58,281 nt of DNA from Bacteroidales bacterium (GTDB lineage Bacteria; Bacteroidota; Bacteroidia; Bacteroidales; P3): contig JAGADZ010000016.1 of the NCBI GenBank assembly GCA_017613375.1, positions 1 to 58,281 of the forward strand. The letters run 5' to 3'. A program made the position numbers and the translations under genes. The notes beneath the pieces are model-generated. The model had not been told where the DNA came from, ran no database searches, and was given only the letters and a program-made list of their open reading frames with translations. Below, one piece after another: positions 18,895 through 29,849 of the stretch. The number at the start of each line of letters is the position of its first letter. Within the stretch, counting starts at the first letter, position 1.

Positions 18895-20741
18895 TTGAAC
18901 CATTCGAATACGGCCTTGGCTTTGGAAAGCCCTATCGCTGATGCAAGGTCGTCAAGGGTCTGGAGTCGTATCTCTTTCACTGAACCGAAACGTAGCAGCA
19001 GGTCGCGTGCTGTCTTTTCTCCAATTCCTGGAATGTCGGTCAACTGTGTACGGAACGTGCTTTTGCTGCGTTTGTCCCTATGGAATGTTATTGCAAAACG
19101 GTGCACTTCATTCTGTATCTGTTCGAGAAGATGAAACAGTTGGTCGTTTGGCTTCAGACCGACTACCTGGATTTGCCAGTCGGTGTCGTAACATAGCAGC
19201 TCGTTGGTGCGGTGACGATTGTTTTTTGCCAGACCGGCAATGGGAATGTCGAGCTTCAGCTCTTCAACAACAACCTGTCTCGCAACTTCCATTTGGCCTG
19301 CTCCACCATCGACAATGAGCAGTTCAGGGAGTTTCTTGCCTTCGTCGGAAAGCCTCTTGTAACGACGATGGATCACTTCTCCCATGGAGGCGTAGTCGTC
19401 GGGACCTTCCACTGTCTTGATGTTGAATTTACGGTATTCGTTACGATTGGGCTTGCCATTGGTGAAACGCACCATTGCGGCAACAGGATAGGCACCTTGG
19501 ATGTTGCTGTTGTCGAAACATTCGATGTCGACAGGCGTGTTCCTTAGATGAAGCTCTCTCTGTAAACGTTCCATCAACTGGTTGTGACCGTCGTCGGGAT
19601 TCACAAGCAGCCGTTGGTGAATACACTGATGCTGGTGGGCTTTTACATTTCGGAGACTTAACTCAAGCAACTGCTTGCGGTCGCCTCGCGAGGGTACGGT
19701 CTGTTTCAGATAGTCGTTGGGGATGTCATCGACATGGAACGGTACAATGGCTTCGTCGGCAGTGCTTTCTGTACGCTCGTGAAGCTCGGGGATGATGGTC
19801 GCGAGGATTTCGCTATCGCTCTCATCAAGTTGTTTCTTCACCTCTGTGGAGAATGAGTGGATAATGCTGCCGTTCTTGATACGCATCATATTGATATATG
19901 CGTATTTGCTGTCGGAAATGATGGAAAAGACATCAACGTCGCGGACATTGGTGTTTACTACGGTTGATTTGTATTGATACTCTTCCAACAGCCTGATTTT
20001 CCGGCGTAGCGTCTCGGCTTCTTCAAATCTAAGCTCGTTGGCGAGAGACAGCATCTCTTTTTTCATGGCTTCAAGAATCTCACCGAAGTCTCCACGCAGT
20101 ATTTTGCGTATCCTTTGGAAAGTCTCTATATAGGCTTCGTGACTTTCTTTGCCAGTACAGGGAGCGTTGCAAAGCCCTATCTGGTGATTCATGCAGGGGC
20201 GGTCGCCTCCGATGACGACTTGCTTTTCAGTGTCCCAACGCAGTTTTTTATGACAGGAACGGTAACAGAACAGTTTGCGTATGATGTCTTGAAGCTCACG
20301 AAGGATACGCTGGTTGGGGTATGGCCCGAAGAACTGCCCTTTGTTGTTCTTCCGGTCACGAGTGAAAAGAAGGCGAGGGTAGTCCTCATCTGTGATACAA
20401 AGATAAGGATAGGTCTTGTCGTCCTTCAACATGCTGTTGTATCGGGGCTGATACTGCTTTATCAGATTGTTCTCCAGAAGTAATGCGTCAACCTCGGTGG
20501 CGACGACAGTGGTCCTCAGATCGTAAATATGACGCACAAGCATCTTTATCTTTGAACTGTGTTCATCATATCTGTTAAAATAGGAACTGACACGTCGTTG
20601 AAGATTGCGTGCCTTGCCGACATATATCACATTCCCCGATTCATCAAGATATTGGTATACACCTGGTGTCTCGGGGATGGTCTTCAACCGCAGTTTGATA
20701 CGGTCGATATTTTTATTTATTGATTTGTCTATCATCGGCAA
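18885..20741 (-). CDS. uvrC: UvrABC excinuclease subunit C
   Basis: 618 residues. GIY-YIG nuclease domain (about 22-100: PGVYQYL...VIYVGKA), a Cys cluster CMNHQIGLCNAPC, a UVR domain (about 206-245) that contacts UvrB, the RNase H-like second nuclease domain with Asp of ECFDNSNIQG, and a C-terminal helix-hairpin-helix (DIPGIGEKTARDLLLRFG). It makes both incisions in nucleotide excision repair. The next start, MID two codons in, is equally possible. It follows gldH by 19 bp. Confidence 0.96.
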   Translation of the reverse strand: MPMIDKSINKNIDRIKLRLKTIPETPGVYQYLDESGNVIYVGKARNLQRRVSSYFNRYDEHSSKIKMLVRHIYDLRTTVVATEVDALLLENNLIKQYQPRYNSMLKDDKTYPYLCITDEDYPRLLFTRDRKNNKGQFFGPYPNQRILRELQDIIRKLFCYRSCHKKLRWDTEKQVVIGGDRPCMNHQIGLCNAPCTGKESHEAYIETFQRIRKILRGDFGEILEAMKKEMLSLANELRFEEAETLRRKIRLLEEYQYKSTVVNTNVRDVDVFSIISDSKYAYINMMRIKNGSIIHSFSTEVKKQLDESDSEILATIIPELHERTESTADEAIVPFHVDDIPNDYLKQTVPSRGDRKQLLELSLRNVKAHQHQCIHQRLLVNPDDGHNQLMERLQRELHLRNTPVDIECFDNSNIQGAYPVAAMVRFTNGKPNRNEYRKFNIKTVEGPDDYASMGEVIHRRYKRLSDEGKKLPELLIVDGGAGQMEVARQVVVEELKLDIPIAGLAKNNRHRTNELLCYDTDWQIQVVGLKPNDQLFHLLEQIQNEVHRFAITFHRDKRSKSTFRTQLTDIPGIGEKTARDLLLRFGSVKEIRLQTLDDLASAIGLSKAKAVFEWFNKK

Positions 20742-20760
20742 CTATGGTAAGGACACGACC

Positions 20761-21231
20761 TCATATACCGGATTTCTCGATTTTGAGACTTAGACTGCTC
20801 ACGCCATGCAGTTCATATTTGGATGTGCGTTGTGATATCATGTATGTATATGCACCTTTGGTATTGTATAGTCGTAGTCTTTCTATGGTGTCTGTCACAG
20901 TGCAGTAGTTCTCAATTGTTGACCCTCTGAGTTTTCCTTTCCTGTCACGCAGACGCAACTCTGGCATGATGTTGTGTCTTTCGTTGGAATCGGCATAGAA
21001 GTTCACGGTTATGGGTAAAGTGTTGGTGGTTAGAAAATTTGTGTCATATTTTAGCGTTACACATATATTATAGTAATCGTCGGTATTGTTTATGTCGGCG
21101 ACAAATACTTCGGGCTCGAAACGCAGCCAGCAGTTGTCCTTGAAAAAATGCGTCTCGTCAATGCTTACAGATTTTCCACATCCTAAGAGTGTGAGTGCCA
21201 ATGTCAGAACAGTGAATGCTTTTTTCATCAT
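20761..21231 (-). CDS. gldH: GldH-family lipoprotein
   Basis: 156 residues. Lipoprotein signal with lipobox TLLGC (Cys 18). The length, FFKDNCWLRFEPEVF start and the YNICVTLKYDTNF strand pattern match GldH, a gliding-motility-linked lipoprotein kept in many non-gliding Bacteroidales, where its role is unclear. Located upstream of uvrC and probably transcribed with it. The identification rests on pattern recognition. Confidence 0.72.
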   Translation of the reverse strand: MMKKAFTVLTLALTLLGCGKSVSIDETHFFKDNCWLRFEPEVFVADINNTDDYYNICVTLKYDTNFLTTNTLPITVNFYADSNERHNIMPELRLRDRKGKLRGSTIENYCTVTDTIERLRLYNTKGAYTYMISQRTSKYELHGVSSLSLKIEKSGI

Positions 21232-21333
21232 GTGTTGATTAATTAATGTATGACAAGAATCTTAGTATTGTCGATTATAAAATTATGACAAAGCTCGTGT
21301 ACTATCGATAAAAAATGTTTAGTTTTATTTTAA

Positions 21334-21412
21334 TAATGATTAAAAGAAATTTATAACGATGTGATGGATTATTTTATTGACTGTTAGCAAAAAACACTTT
21401 AACCTTTAACCA
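21334..21412 (+). repeat. Dispersed intergenic repeat, copy A
   Basis: Starts TAATGATTAAAA and ends with TTAGCAAAAAACACTTTAACC plus a further TTTAACC. It resembles copies at 40362 and 48184 (same start, spacing and TTAGCnAAAAA core). Here it fills the asd-gldH gap and abuts the asd stop; the rest of the gap has nothing else clear. Confidence 0.45.
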
Positions 21413-22456
21413 TTACCCCATTCTGTTAATCAACTCTTGCATTATCTGTATGGCGTTGGTGGCGGCACCTTTTCTAAGGTTGTCGGCAACGACCCAGAGG
21501 TTCAGACTGCGTGGTTGTGACAGGTCCCTGCGGACACGGCCTACGAAGACTTCATCGCGGCTCTCACTCATGATGGGCATGGGGTACTGCAGCCTTTCAG
21601 GATCGTCATATAGTACTATTCCTGGTGTCGTTGCTATAATGCGCCGTGCTTCGGCAATGTCGAACTCTTTGTGAAATTCCACATTTACAGCCTCGCTGTG
21701 TCCGCCAACAACAGGCACACGTGCAACGGTGGCGGTTACTGCGATATCAGGGGCACGAAGGATTTTCCGCGTTTCGTCAACAAGTTTCTGCTCTTCGGTG
21801 GTGTATCCGTCTTCTTGGAAGTCTCCACCATGAGGAAATAGGTTCCGGAATATCTGATAAGGATAGGCTTGGCTGTGTTCACCCATGGCGCTAAGTTGCG
21901 TGGGCATCTCGTGACCGGCATTGCGCACCTGTTCGGCATGCCAGGCTTCCTCTTCCTGTAACTGATGAACGGCTTTTATTCCTGTCCCTGTGATGGATTG
22001 ATAGGTGCTTATCACAAGTCGTTTTATGCCATAATGTTTATGTAGCCCGGAAAGTGCCAGCACCATCTGGATGGTGCTGCAGTTGGGATTGGCAATAATA
22101 CGGTCGTATTCTTTGACGACGTCAATGTTTATTTCGGGAACCACAAGCGGTTTGTCAACATCCTTGCGCCAAGCCGATGAATTGTCTATCACAGTCGTGC
22201 CTGCTGCGGCAAAAAGCGGCGCATATTGGCGTGAGGCGGCGGCACCGGCCGAGAATATTGCAAAATCAGGCCTCATGGCTATGGCGTCGTCCACGGAAAC
22301 GACAGTGAGACTTCTGTCTGCAAAAGGAATATGTTTCCCGATGGATTTGGCTGATGCTGCAGCAATAATTTCATTGTCTGCAAACCCACGCTCTTCCAAC
22401 ACTTTCAACATTACGCCACCGACAAGTCCCGTGGCACCGACTACTGCTATTTTCAT
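21413..22456 (-). CDS. asd: Aspartate-semialdehyde dehydrogenase
   Basis: 347 residues. NADP-binding AVVGATGLVGGVMLKVLEER at the start, catalytic Cys in ANPNCSTIQM (about 128-137), substrate-binding segment with His in VPVVGGHSEAVNVEF. It reduces aspartyl phosphate to the semialdehyde for Lys/diaminopimelate, Thr and Met synthesis. Isolated here: hppA terminator upstream, repeat A downstream. Confidence 0.96.
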   Translation of the reverse strand: MKIAVVGATGLVGGVMLKVLEERGFADNEIIAAASAKSIGKHIPFADRSLTVVSVDDAIAMRPDFAIFSAGAAASRQYAPLFAAAGTTVIDNSSAWRKDVDKPLVVPEINIDVVKEYDRIIANPNCSTIQMVLALSGLHKHYGIKRLVISTYQSITGTGIKAVHQLQEEEAWHAEQVRNAGHEMPTQLSAMGEHSQAYPYQIFRNLFPHGGDFQEDGYTTEEQKLVDETRKILRAPDIAVTATVARVPVVGGHSEAVNVEFHKEFDIAEARRIIATTPGIVLYDDPERLQYPMPIMSESRDEVFVGRVRRDLSQPRSLNLWVVADNLRKGAATNAIQIMQELINRMG

Positions 22457-22550
22457 TTTAAAATGTATTTTTATTTAAAACGAAGGATTCCTGTATTTAT
22501 TGTTGAGTGTTTTCCATTATTATTTCCAAACGGTTTTTGTCTGTCTGCGT

Positions 22551-22596
22551 TGCAAAAGAAACGGGCAGGAATTCTCCTGCCCGTTTCTTTTGCAAT
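22551..22596 (-). terminator. hppA terminator with a perfect 21-bp stem
   Basis: Arms 22551-22571 and 22576-22596 are perfect inverted repeats around loop ATTC; the stem has a GC core (ACGGGCAGGA) and read leftward it ends in TTTCTTTTGC. It lies 16 nt after the hppA stop. Symmetry and A/T flanks would allow bidirectional use. Confidence 0.85.
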
Positions 22597-22612
22597 ATCT
22601 GTTTTTCGTTCA

Positions 22613-25021
22613 TCAACTCTTGATACGCATGCGGTAGAATGAACGGTATACGAAGAAGAGTGCTATGATGATGAATACGATGCCGAGCCACGGTGCAACA
22701 CCCTGGAATTTCGGTGCAATGGCAATCTCCATTGCAAGGACGCCGAAGAGGGTGGTGAACTTGATGATGGGGTTCAAAGCTACGGAACTGGTATCCTTGA
22801 AGGGGTCGCCTACAGTGTCTCCGACAACGCTGGCGTCATGCAGCGGGGTGCCTTTGGCCTTCATGTCGACTTCGACGACTTTCTTGGCATTGTCCCATGC
22901 ACCACCGGCATTAGCCATATAAACGGCTTGGAAAAGACCGAAAACGGCGATGCTGATAAGGTAGCTGACGAAGAGGCAGACAGCATTGTTTCCGCCTATG
23001 CTTGCGGGTGAGCTGATGCATGCGAAACCGAGAGCGAAGCAGAAAATGGCGATGAAGATGTTTATCATGCCTTTCTGAGCATAGTTGGTACATATCTTCA
23101 CGACTTCCTGGCTCTTTTCGGTGTCGGCCTTCTTGGGAGCTGAGGGATCAAGCTTTATATTGTTCTTGATGAACTCCACGGCACGGTTGGCACCAGTAGT
23201 GACGGCTTGCATGGAGGCACCGGTGAACCAGAAGATAACACAACCACCAAGGATGAAACCGAGGATACTGTAAGGATTGAGCAGGTTAAGGATGGTGGCG
23301 GGTTCAATATTCAGAGCTTTCTGAATCATCAGGATGAGAGAGAATATCATCGTGGTGGCTCCAACGACTGCAGTACCGATAAGAACGGGTTTGGCAGTGG
23401 CCTTGAATGTGTTGCCGGCACCGTCGTTGGCTTCAAGATAATATTTGGCTTTCTCAAAATCGGGCTTGAAACCAAACTCGCTTTCAACCTCTTTGGTGGT
23501 TTTCTCAATGTCGTCCTCAATCAGGGAGAGCTCGTAGACGGACTGTGCATTGTCGGTTACAGGGCCATAGCTGTCCACAGCAATGGTCACAGGACCCATA
23601 CCCAACATACCGAAGGCCACAAGACCAAAGGCGAAAATAGTGAAGAAGGGTCCGAAGACGGGTCCAATGCCGAAACCGGTGGCAGCCATATAGGCTATAA
23701 GCATAAGCACGAAGAATACGATACCTGTCCAGAAAGCACCCATGTTGCCGGCAACGATACCGCTGAGGATGTTCAGCGAAGCACCGCCCTGCTCAGAAGC
23801 CTTGACAACTTCATTGACATGCTTGGATGTGGGGGAGGTGAAGATTTTGGTGAACTCCGGAATGAGGGCAGCACCCAGTGTGCCGCAGCTGATGATAATG
23901 GAGAGGGCTAGCCAGAGGTTGTCGACTATGGTGACATCTCTGAGGATGAAATAGCTTGCAAGGAATGTGCCGCAAATAGAGAGGATGGAGGTTATCCATA
24001 CCAGGGAGGTGAGCGGTTTCTCAAAGTTTATGTCGTCGGCTTTGCTGTATTTTGCTTTGGCAATGGCACCGTTGATATAATAAGCGAGAACGGAAGCGAT
24101 GATACCAAGGATACGCATGACGAAAATCCAAACAAGGAGCTTGATTTGGATCGAAGGATCGGGAACGGCAAGGAGGATAAAGGAGACAAGGGCTACGCCT
24201 GTCACGCCGTAGGTCTCGAAACCGTCGGCGGTGGGTCCGATGCTGTCACCGGCATTGTCACCTGTACAGTCGGCGATGACACCAGGGTTGCGGGGGTCGT
24301 CCTCACCGATTTTGAAGACGACTTTCATGAGGTCGCTTCCGATATCGGCAATTTTGGTAAAGATACCTCCGGCGATACGCAATGCAGAGGCACCAAGGGA
24401 TTCTCCAATGGCGAAGCCCATAAAGCATGAACCGGCCAATTCGCCAGGCATGCACAACAAGATGACAAGCATCAGCACGAGCTCGACACATATCAGCACA
24501 ATACCGATACTCATACCGGCACGCAGAGGGATGTTGAGCAGGTCAAGCGGACGACGACGCAGTGAGGCGAAAGCCATGCGGGCGTTGGCAAGGGTGTTCA
24601 TTCTCACACCAAACCAGGCAACACCGTAGCTTCCGAGAATACCGATGATGGTCCAAGCTAATACTAAGAAGACTCCTCCTGCTTTCATTTCACTCAATAC
24701 ACCGAAATAAAGTGCTATGGCAGCACCGATAAAGAGGAAGAGGATGATAAGAAACTTACCCTGTTGTTTAAGATAAGTGGCGCAAGTCTTGAAAATAACA
24801 TTGCCGATTTCGAGCATCGACTTGTGGGCGTTTAATTTGCGAACTTTGCTGAATTGCCAGAATCCGAAAAGCAGTCCAAGTCCTACAATCAGGAATCCCC
24901 AATACAGTATCTTGGTGTCTGGGGAAGAACTAAATCCTTCAGGCATTACCAAATCTGCTTCGCTTGCGAAACTGAGCATCGGCAAAGTGATGGCAGCCAA
25001 CGTTGAGAATAATTTCTTCAT
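22613..25021 (-). CDS. hppA: Membrane-bound ion-pumping pyrophosphatase
   Basis: 802 residues, about 16 transmembrane helices plus an N-terminal signal-like segment. The catalytic loop GGIFTKIADIGSDLMKVVFK and following DDPRNPGVIADCTGDNAGD are diagnostic. It splits pyrophosphate and pumps H+ or Na+. The residue deciding potassium dependence is Lys here (GNTFKATAK; K+-dependent enzymes have Ala), so a K+-independent enzyme is predicted from family knowledge. Its gene follows atpDC after a terminator, placing two ion-motive enzymes side by side. Confidence 0.95.
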   Translation of the reverse strand: MKKLFSTLAAITLPMLSFASEADLVMPEGFSSSPDTKILYWGFLIVGLGLLFGFWQFSKVRKLNAHKSMLEIGNVIFKTCATYLKQQGKFLIILFLFIGAAIALYFGVLSEMKAGGVFLVLAWTIIGILGSYGVAWFGVRMNTLANARMAFASLRRRPLDLLNIPLRAGMSIGIVLICVELVLMLVILLCMPGELAGSCFMGFAIGESLGASALRIAGGIFTKIADIGSDLMKVVFKIGEDDPRNPGVIADCTGDNAGDSIGPTADGFETYGVTGVALVSFILLAVPDPSIQIKLLVWIFVMRILGIIASVLAYYINGAIAKAKYSKADDINFEKPLTSLVWITSILSICGTFLASYFILRDVTIVDNLWLALSIIISCGTLGAALIPEFTKIFTSPTSKHVNEVVKASEQGGASLNILSGIVAGNMGAFWTGIVFFVLMLIAYMAATGFGIGPVFGPFFTIFAFGLVAFGMLGMGPVTIAVDSYGPVTDNAQSVYELSLIEDDIEKTTKEVESEFGFKPDFEKAKYYLEANDGAGNTFKATAKPVLIGTAVVGATTMIFSLILMIQKALNIEPATILNLLNPYSILGFILGGCVIFWFTGASMQAVTTGANRAVEFIKNNIKLDPSAPKKADTEKSQEVVKICTNYAQKGMINIFIAIFCFALGFACISSPASIGGNNAVCLFVSYLISIAVFGLFQAVYMANAGGAWDNAKKVVEVDMKAKGTPLHDASVVGDTVGDPFKDTSSVALNPIIKFTTLFGVLAMEIAIAPKFQGVAPWLGIVFIIIALFFVYRSFYRMRIKS

Positions 25022-25070
25022 AAGTCTCTAAATGTTTAGTTTGTACTATGTTGTTTTTGTTTTTTTTCTG

Positions 25071-25103
25071 AAAAAAGGCTCCAGGACGATTCCCCGAAGC
25101 CTT
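25071..25103 (-). terminator. atpDC terminator
   Basis: Read leftward, AAGGCTTC / GGAGCCTT (25096-25103 with 25075-25082), with additional inner G:C pairs, followed by six T. It is 7 nt after the atpC stop, so hppA is probably transcribed from its own promoter. Confidence 0.75.
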
Positions 25104-25109
25104 CTATGG

Positions 25110-25346
25110 TTACTGTACCAATATGAGTATTTCGTTCTGCTGTCCCTTCACAACACCGGCCTTGATGTCGATGGTCTTCTCTTTGTCGTCGTCAAGAACC
25201 AGACGTATTTTCCCTGTCGTCAGACTCGAGATAATGGGGGCATGGTTCTCAAGCAATTCAAAAAGCCCATTGCTGCCAGGCAGTTGTATGAGCTTGGCAG
25301 TGCCTTCGTAGAGTGTGGTATCGGGTTTTAATATCTTGACGTTCAT
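25110..25346 (-). CDS. atpC: F1-ATPase epsilon subunit, short form
   Basis: 78 residues: MNVKILKPDTTLYEGTAKLI then PGSNGLFELLENHAPIISSL, the beta-sandwich of epsilon with the conserved PG...G...NHAP. The C-terminal two-helix regulatory domain is absent, usual for Bacteroidota. It couples the rotor to F1. 23 bp after atpD. Confidence 0.92.
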   Translation of the reverse strand: MNVKILKPDTTLYEGTAKLIQLPGSNGLFELLENHAPIISSLTTGKIRLVLDDDKEKTIDIKAGVVKGQQNEILILVQ

Positions 25347-25369
25347 ACTTGATACGATATGTCAATAAT

Positions 25370-26887
<1,518 letters not shown>

Positions 26888-26915
26888 TTATTTTTTCTTA
26901 CAAAAGAATAGTTTG

Positions 26916-26923
26916 CAAATTTA
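26916..26923 (-). promoter_or_regulatory. -7 box of the atpDC promoter
   Basis: TAAATTTG on the minus strand, 38 bp before the atpD ATG. No exact -33 TTTG. It lies in the 113-bp gap after dprA. Confidence 0.55.
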
Positions 26924-26991
26924 CAACATTAATTCGATATATATGTTGTTTTATTAAAAAAAAATAATCACCTGCTTTTTTATTATTTGAT

Positions 26992-28095
26992 TTATATTGC
27001 TTTATATATCTTGCCTGGGAGACAGCGACACAGGTTTTTTAATTCTAAGCTGAGTAGCACGGTCGCTATTTTGGGTAAAGACATGTCGCAGAAACCTTGT
27101 ATTTCTTCCATTGTAATGTTAGAATGCTCAAGAAGTATCTTGTAAATAGCATCTTCATCACCTTGCAGGTTGGGGAATAGCTTTGTTTGCTTCCTGATTT
27201 TCATAGACTTGCGTTCCCAACCCATATTTGTCATGACGTCGTCGGCATCCCTTATCAGTAATGCCTTGCTGGAGGCGATGATGGCATTGCATCCTTCTGA
27301 GTATTTGTCTCCTATCCTCCCGGGGAAGGCAAACAAGTCCCTGTTGTAGCCGCTGGCAATGTTGGCGGTGATCAGCGCCCCGCCTTTCTTGGAGGCTTCT
27401 ACGACTATCGTCGCGTCACTGAGTGCGGCTATTATTCTGTTGCGTACAGGGAACAGATTGGGAGTCATCTTGACATCGGTTCTCATTTCTGTCAACAGGC
27501 TGCCTCCACATTTGAGCATTCGTTTCGCAAGTTGCCTGTTTTGAGGAGGGTAGAGTCTGTTTAATCCATGAGCCAAGACCCCAATTGTCGGCAAGCCATT
27601 GGATAATGCTGCCTCGTGAGCTTTGGCATCGATACCTAAAGCCAATCCACTGACGACGGTGATGCCTTCGCCGCGGAACCCGTCGATGAGGCTCTGGGTC
27701 AGCTCTTTCCCTTGCTCGGTGGCACGTCTTGTGCCAACTACACTTACGGCCCTCTCGGGGTTCATATCGGCATCGCCCATGCTGTACAGTAGGATGGGAG
27801 AGTCTTCACAGCCGGGACGGTTCAGCCTCTGAGGATAGTCCGGATCGGTATAGTAGAGTGTCTTTATTTTGTTTTTCTGGATGAAAGACATCTCTTCCTC
27901 CACTGCTTTAAAGACGGTTTTTCCCGTTATGGCGTCAATGATATTCTGATGCGTGCCGAAAAGGTGTTTTAGCTCTGTCGGCTTCATCTTAAATACAGCC
28001 TCTGCGGATTCTACAATATCAAGCAGTTGGCGTGCAGAATGGCACCCTATGCCTGGCAACATGGTCAGCGCTATTTCGTATGTATAATCTCTCAT
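26992..28095 (-). CDS. dprA: DNA-processing protein DprA
   Basis: 367 residues from MRDYTYEIALTMLPGIG (ATG 28095); a 35-residue extension in this frame spans the promoter and is rejected. N-terminal helical domain, Rossmann-like core with VVGTRRATEQG, VSGLALGIDAKAHEAAL and ASKKGGALITA, and a C-terminal winged-helix domain (EEIQGFCDM...). It loads RecA onto incoming single-stranded DNA in transformation and is kept in many species not known to be competent. Confidence 0.94.
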   Translation of the reverse strand: MRDYTYEIALTMLPGIGCHSARQLLDIVESAEAVFKMKPTELKHLFGTHQNIIDAITGKTVFKAVEEEMSFIQKNKIKTLYYTDPDYPQRLNRPGCEDSPILLYSMGDADMNPERAVSVVGTRRATEQGKELTQSLIDGFRGEGITVVSGLALGIDAKAHEAALSNGLPTIGVLAHGLNRLYPPQNRQLAKRMLKCGGSLLTEMRTDVKMTPNLFPVRNRIIAALSDATIVVEASKKGGALITANIASGYNRDLFAFPGRIGDKYSEGCNAIIASSKALLIRDADDVMTNMGWERKSMKIRKQTKLFPNLQGDEDAIYKILLEHSNITMEEIQGFCDMSLPKIATVLLSLELKNLCRCLPGKIYKAI

Positions 28096-28118
28096 TTTTT
28101 TTGTCTGAAAATAGACTG

Positions 28119-28126
28119 CAAATTTA
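28119..28126 (-). promoter_or_regulatory. -7 box of the dprA promoter
   Basis: TAAATTTG on the minus strand, 24 bp before the dprA ATG; divergent from the box at 28156-28163. Confidence 0.5.
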
Positions 28127-28155
28127 CTCTTTTTTTTTGATATTGGAAAAAAATG

Positions 28156-28163
28156 TATCTTTG
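28156..28163 (+). promoter_or_regulatory. -7 box for the first FGE-like gene
   Basis: TATCTTTG, 44 bp before the ATG at 28208. A TTTG at 28136-28139 gives a short 16-bp spacer. Confidence 0.55.
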
Positions 28164-28207
28164 CATCCGGAAATAGATTATTAAGTAAAAATAAAAACAT
28201 AACAGTT

Positions 28208-29041
28208 ATGCATAGAAAAATACTATTGATGGCATTGTTTCTTGTCGCTCTAATGGAAACAAACGCCTTTGCTCAGGAGGTTAGAAAAAACCGCACACCG
28301 GGAGCTACAAACAACAGCCCGGTGACTAATAATTCACAAAGGGATGTCGTGACTATAAACGTCGGCGATGTAAGCTTTGATATGATAAGGGTTGAACCTG
28401 GCAATTTTGTCATGGGCTGCACGGAAGAACAAGGTGATGACTGTTATGGTGACGAGACCCCTTACCATCGTGTCATAATGTCTGAAAGTTATTACATCGG
28501 GAAATTCGAGGTGACACAGGAACTCTTTGAAGCGGTGATGGGTTACAATCCAAGTAACTGGAAGGCTTATGATCGTCCTGTCGAGAATGTGACTTGGAAT
28601 GAGGCAAAAGATTTCTGTACGCGTCTTAGCCGTATGACGGGGCGAAGCTTTACTCTTCCTACTGAGGCAGAATGGGAATATGCGGCACGTGGCGGACATA
28701 AAGCAACGACGACAAAATATAGCGGCAGCGCTAATATTAACACTGTGGCTTGGTATGATGGTAACAGTGACGAACGGACGCATCCAGTGGGACGTCTCAG
28801 TCCTAATGAATTGGGCATTTACGACATGAGTGGCAATGTTTATGAGTGGTGTCTTGATTATTATGGTGAATATAGCAGTGTCACTCAGAGGGATCCCCAG
28901 GGCTTGAGTTCTGGCACCCAACGTGTGTATCGTGGAGGAAGTTGGCACTTCACATACAGAGGATGCCGCGTTGCATATCGTAACGGCGGCGATCCGGATA
29001 ACCGCGATTCACAGGGAGGGTTCCGCATAGTCTTCCATTAG
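28208..29041 (+). CDS. Secreted FGE/SUMF1-fold protein (first of two)
   Basis: 277 residues, signal peptide 1-22 (ending NAFAQ). The rest is a formylglycine-generating-enzyme-type fold: FDMIRVEPGNFVMG, YYIGKFEVTQELFEAVMG, LPTEAEWEYAARGG, GNVYEWCLDYYG and the C-terminal RGGSW...GGFRIVF. At the FGE active site only the second cysteine position is kept (GC in FTYRGCRVAYR); the first is Phe, so sulfatase activation is unlikely. Such proteins (GldK/GldJ relatives) often act structurally or bind carbohydrate. A similar gene lies at 31525. Confidence 0.88.
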   Translation: MHRKILLMALFLVALMETNAFAQEVRKNRTPGATNNSPVTNNSQRDVVTINVGDVSFDMIRVEPGNFVMGCTEEQGDDCYGDETPYHRVIMSESYYIGKFEVTQELFEAVMGYNPSNWKAYDRPVENVTWNEAKDFCTRLSRMTGRSFTLPTEAEWEYAARGGHKATTTKYSGSANINTVAWYDGNSDERTHPVGRLSPNELGIYDMSGNVYEWCLDYYGEYSSVTQRDPQGLSSGTQRVYRGGSWHFTYRGCRVAYRNGGDPDNRDSQGGFRIVFH

Positions 29042-29067
29042 TTATATAGTAATGAAAAAATGATTAT

Positions 29068-29100
29068 TTATCCTATTGATAATAAGGATAATATATTTTA
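29068..29100 (+). terminator. Possible weak terminator after the FGE-like gene
   Basis: Stem TTATCCT (29068-29074) / AGGATAA (29085-29091) and then TATATTTTA. AT-rich and short, so uncertain. The following bases carry a CTTTAACTTTTACCC tract resembling the tails of repeats A and B. Confidence 0.35.
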
Positions 29101-29144
29101 AACTTTAACTTTTACCCTTTGCCCTTTACATATAGACTATATTC

Positions 29145-29744
29145 ATGACAATCAACTATCAATTCTTCAGTATGCGTTTCGTCGAGAATAGTGACTATGC
29201 GGATGTAAAGGACTGCATAGTACTTGACGACTCCAATCTCGAACTCTGTTTTCAAACTCTTGTCAACAGCGGCCGCAATGTCGTGGTGAAATGTGGAAAA
29301 AACAATGGCCGTCGGTTGGTTGACTATTTACACAAGAATTATATCATGGTCAAGGCTGCCGGTGGTATTGTCGAGAACAGTGACGGCGACCGGTTGATAA
29401 TGACTCGTAACGACAGATTCGACCTGCCTAAGGGCAAAGTGGAACAGGGGGAGACCCTTTCAGAGGCTGCCTTGCGAGAAACGAACGAGGAGACAGGACT
29501 TGGAAATATTATTCTTGGTCCGCTGGCGCTAAAGACATACCATATATACAACCTTTATGGTGGATGGCATTTCAAACAGACTTCGTGGTTTTGGATGAGA
29601 TTAAGTGATAATCAGACTCTTGTTCCTCAGAGAGAAGAAGGTATCACAGAACTGAAATGGGTCCCTCTTCAGAAATGGAACGGGTGTTTGATGGACAGTT
29701 ATGCCACTATGCGTATCATAGCAGAACAATCTTTTGGTAGATAG
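29145..29744 (+). CDS. NUDIX hydrolase
   Basis: 199 residues. The Nudix box GKVEQGETLSEAALRETNEE is complete (G-x5-E-x7-RE-U-x-EE-x-GU, about 103-125), preceded by FDLPKGK. An N-terminal domain of about 70 residues has no clear match. Nudix enzymes cleave nucleoside diphosphates linked to another group; the substrate cannot be read from sequence. It has its own terminator downstream. Confidence 0.9.
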   Translation: MTINYQFFSMRFVENSDYADVKDCIVLDDSNLELCFQTLVNSGRNVVVKCGKNNGRRLVDYLHKNYIMVKAAGGIVENSDGDRLIMTRNDRFDLPKGKVEQGETLSEAALRETNEETGLGNIILGPLALKTYHIYNLYGGWHFKQTSWFWMRLSDNQTLVPQREEGITELKWVPLQKWNGCLMDSYATMRIIAEQSFGR

Positions 29745-29747
29745 TGT

Positions 29748-29783
29748 ATTATCAGCCGCGGTTGATAATTTTATGTTTTTTTT
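29748..29783 (+). terminator. Terminator of the NUDIX gene
   Basis: Stem ATTATCA (29748-29754) / TGATAAT (29763-29769) around GCCGCGGT, followed by TTTATGTTTTTTTT. The stop codon is 4 nt upstream. Confidence 0.6.
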
Positions 29784-29807
29784 AGAATGTTTTTTTATGA
29801 ATTTTAG

Positions 29808-29815
29808 TATCTTTG
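29808..29815 (+). promoter_or_regulatory. -7 box of the pyrE promoter
   Basis: TATCTTTG, 34 bp before the pyrE ATG; the -33 region is T-rich without an exact TTTG. Confidence 0.6.
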
Positions 29816-29849
29816 CAATTCAAATCAGATAACATCATAAAGTAATAAA

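Noticed and set aside
22497-22550. Short leader peptide (MENTQQ) upstream of asd as an attenuator
   Set aside because: It has no run of Lys, Thr or Met codons, and the nearby strong hairpin is correctly placed as the hppA terminator.
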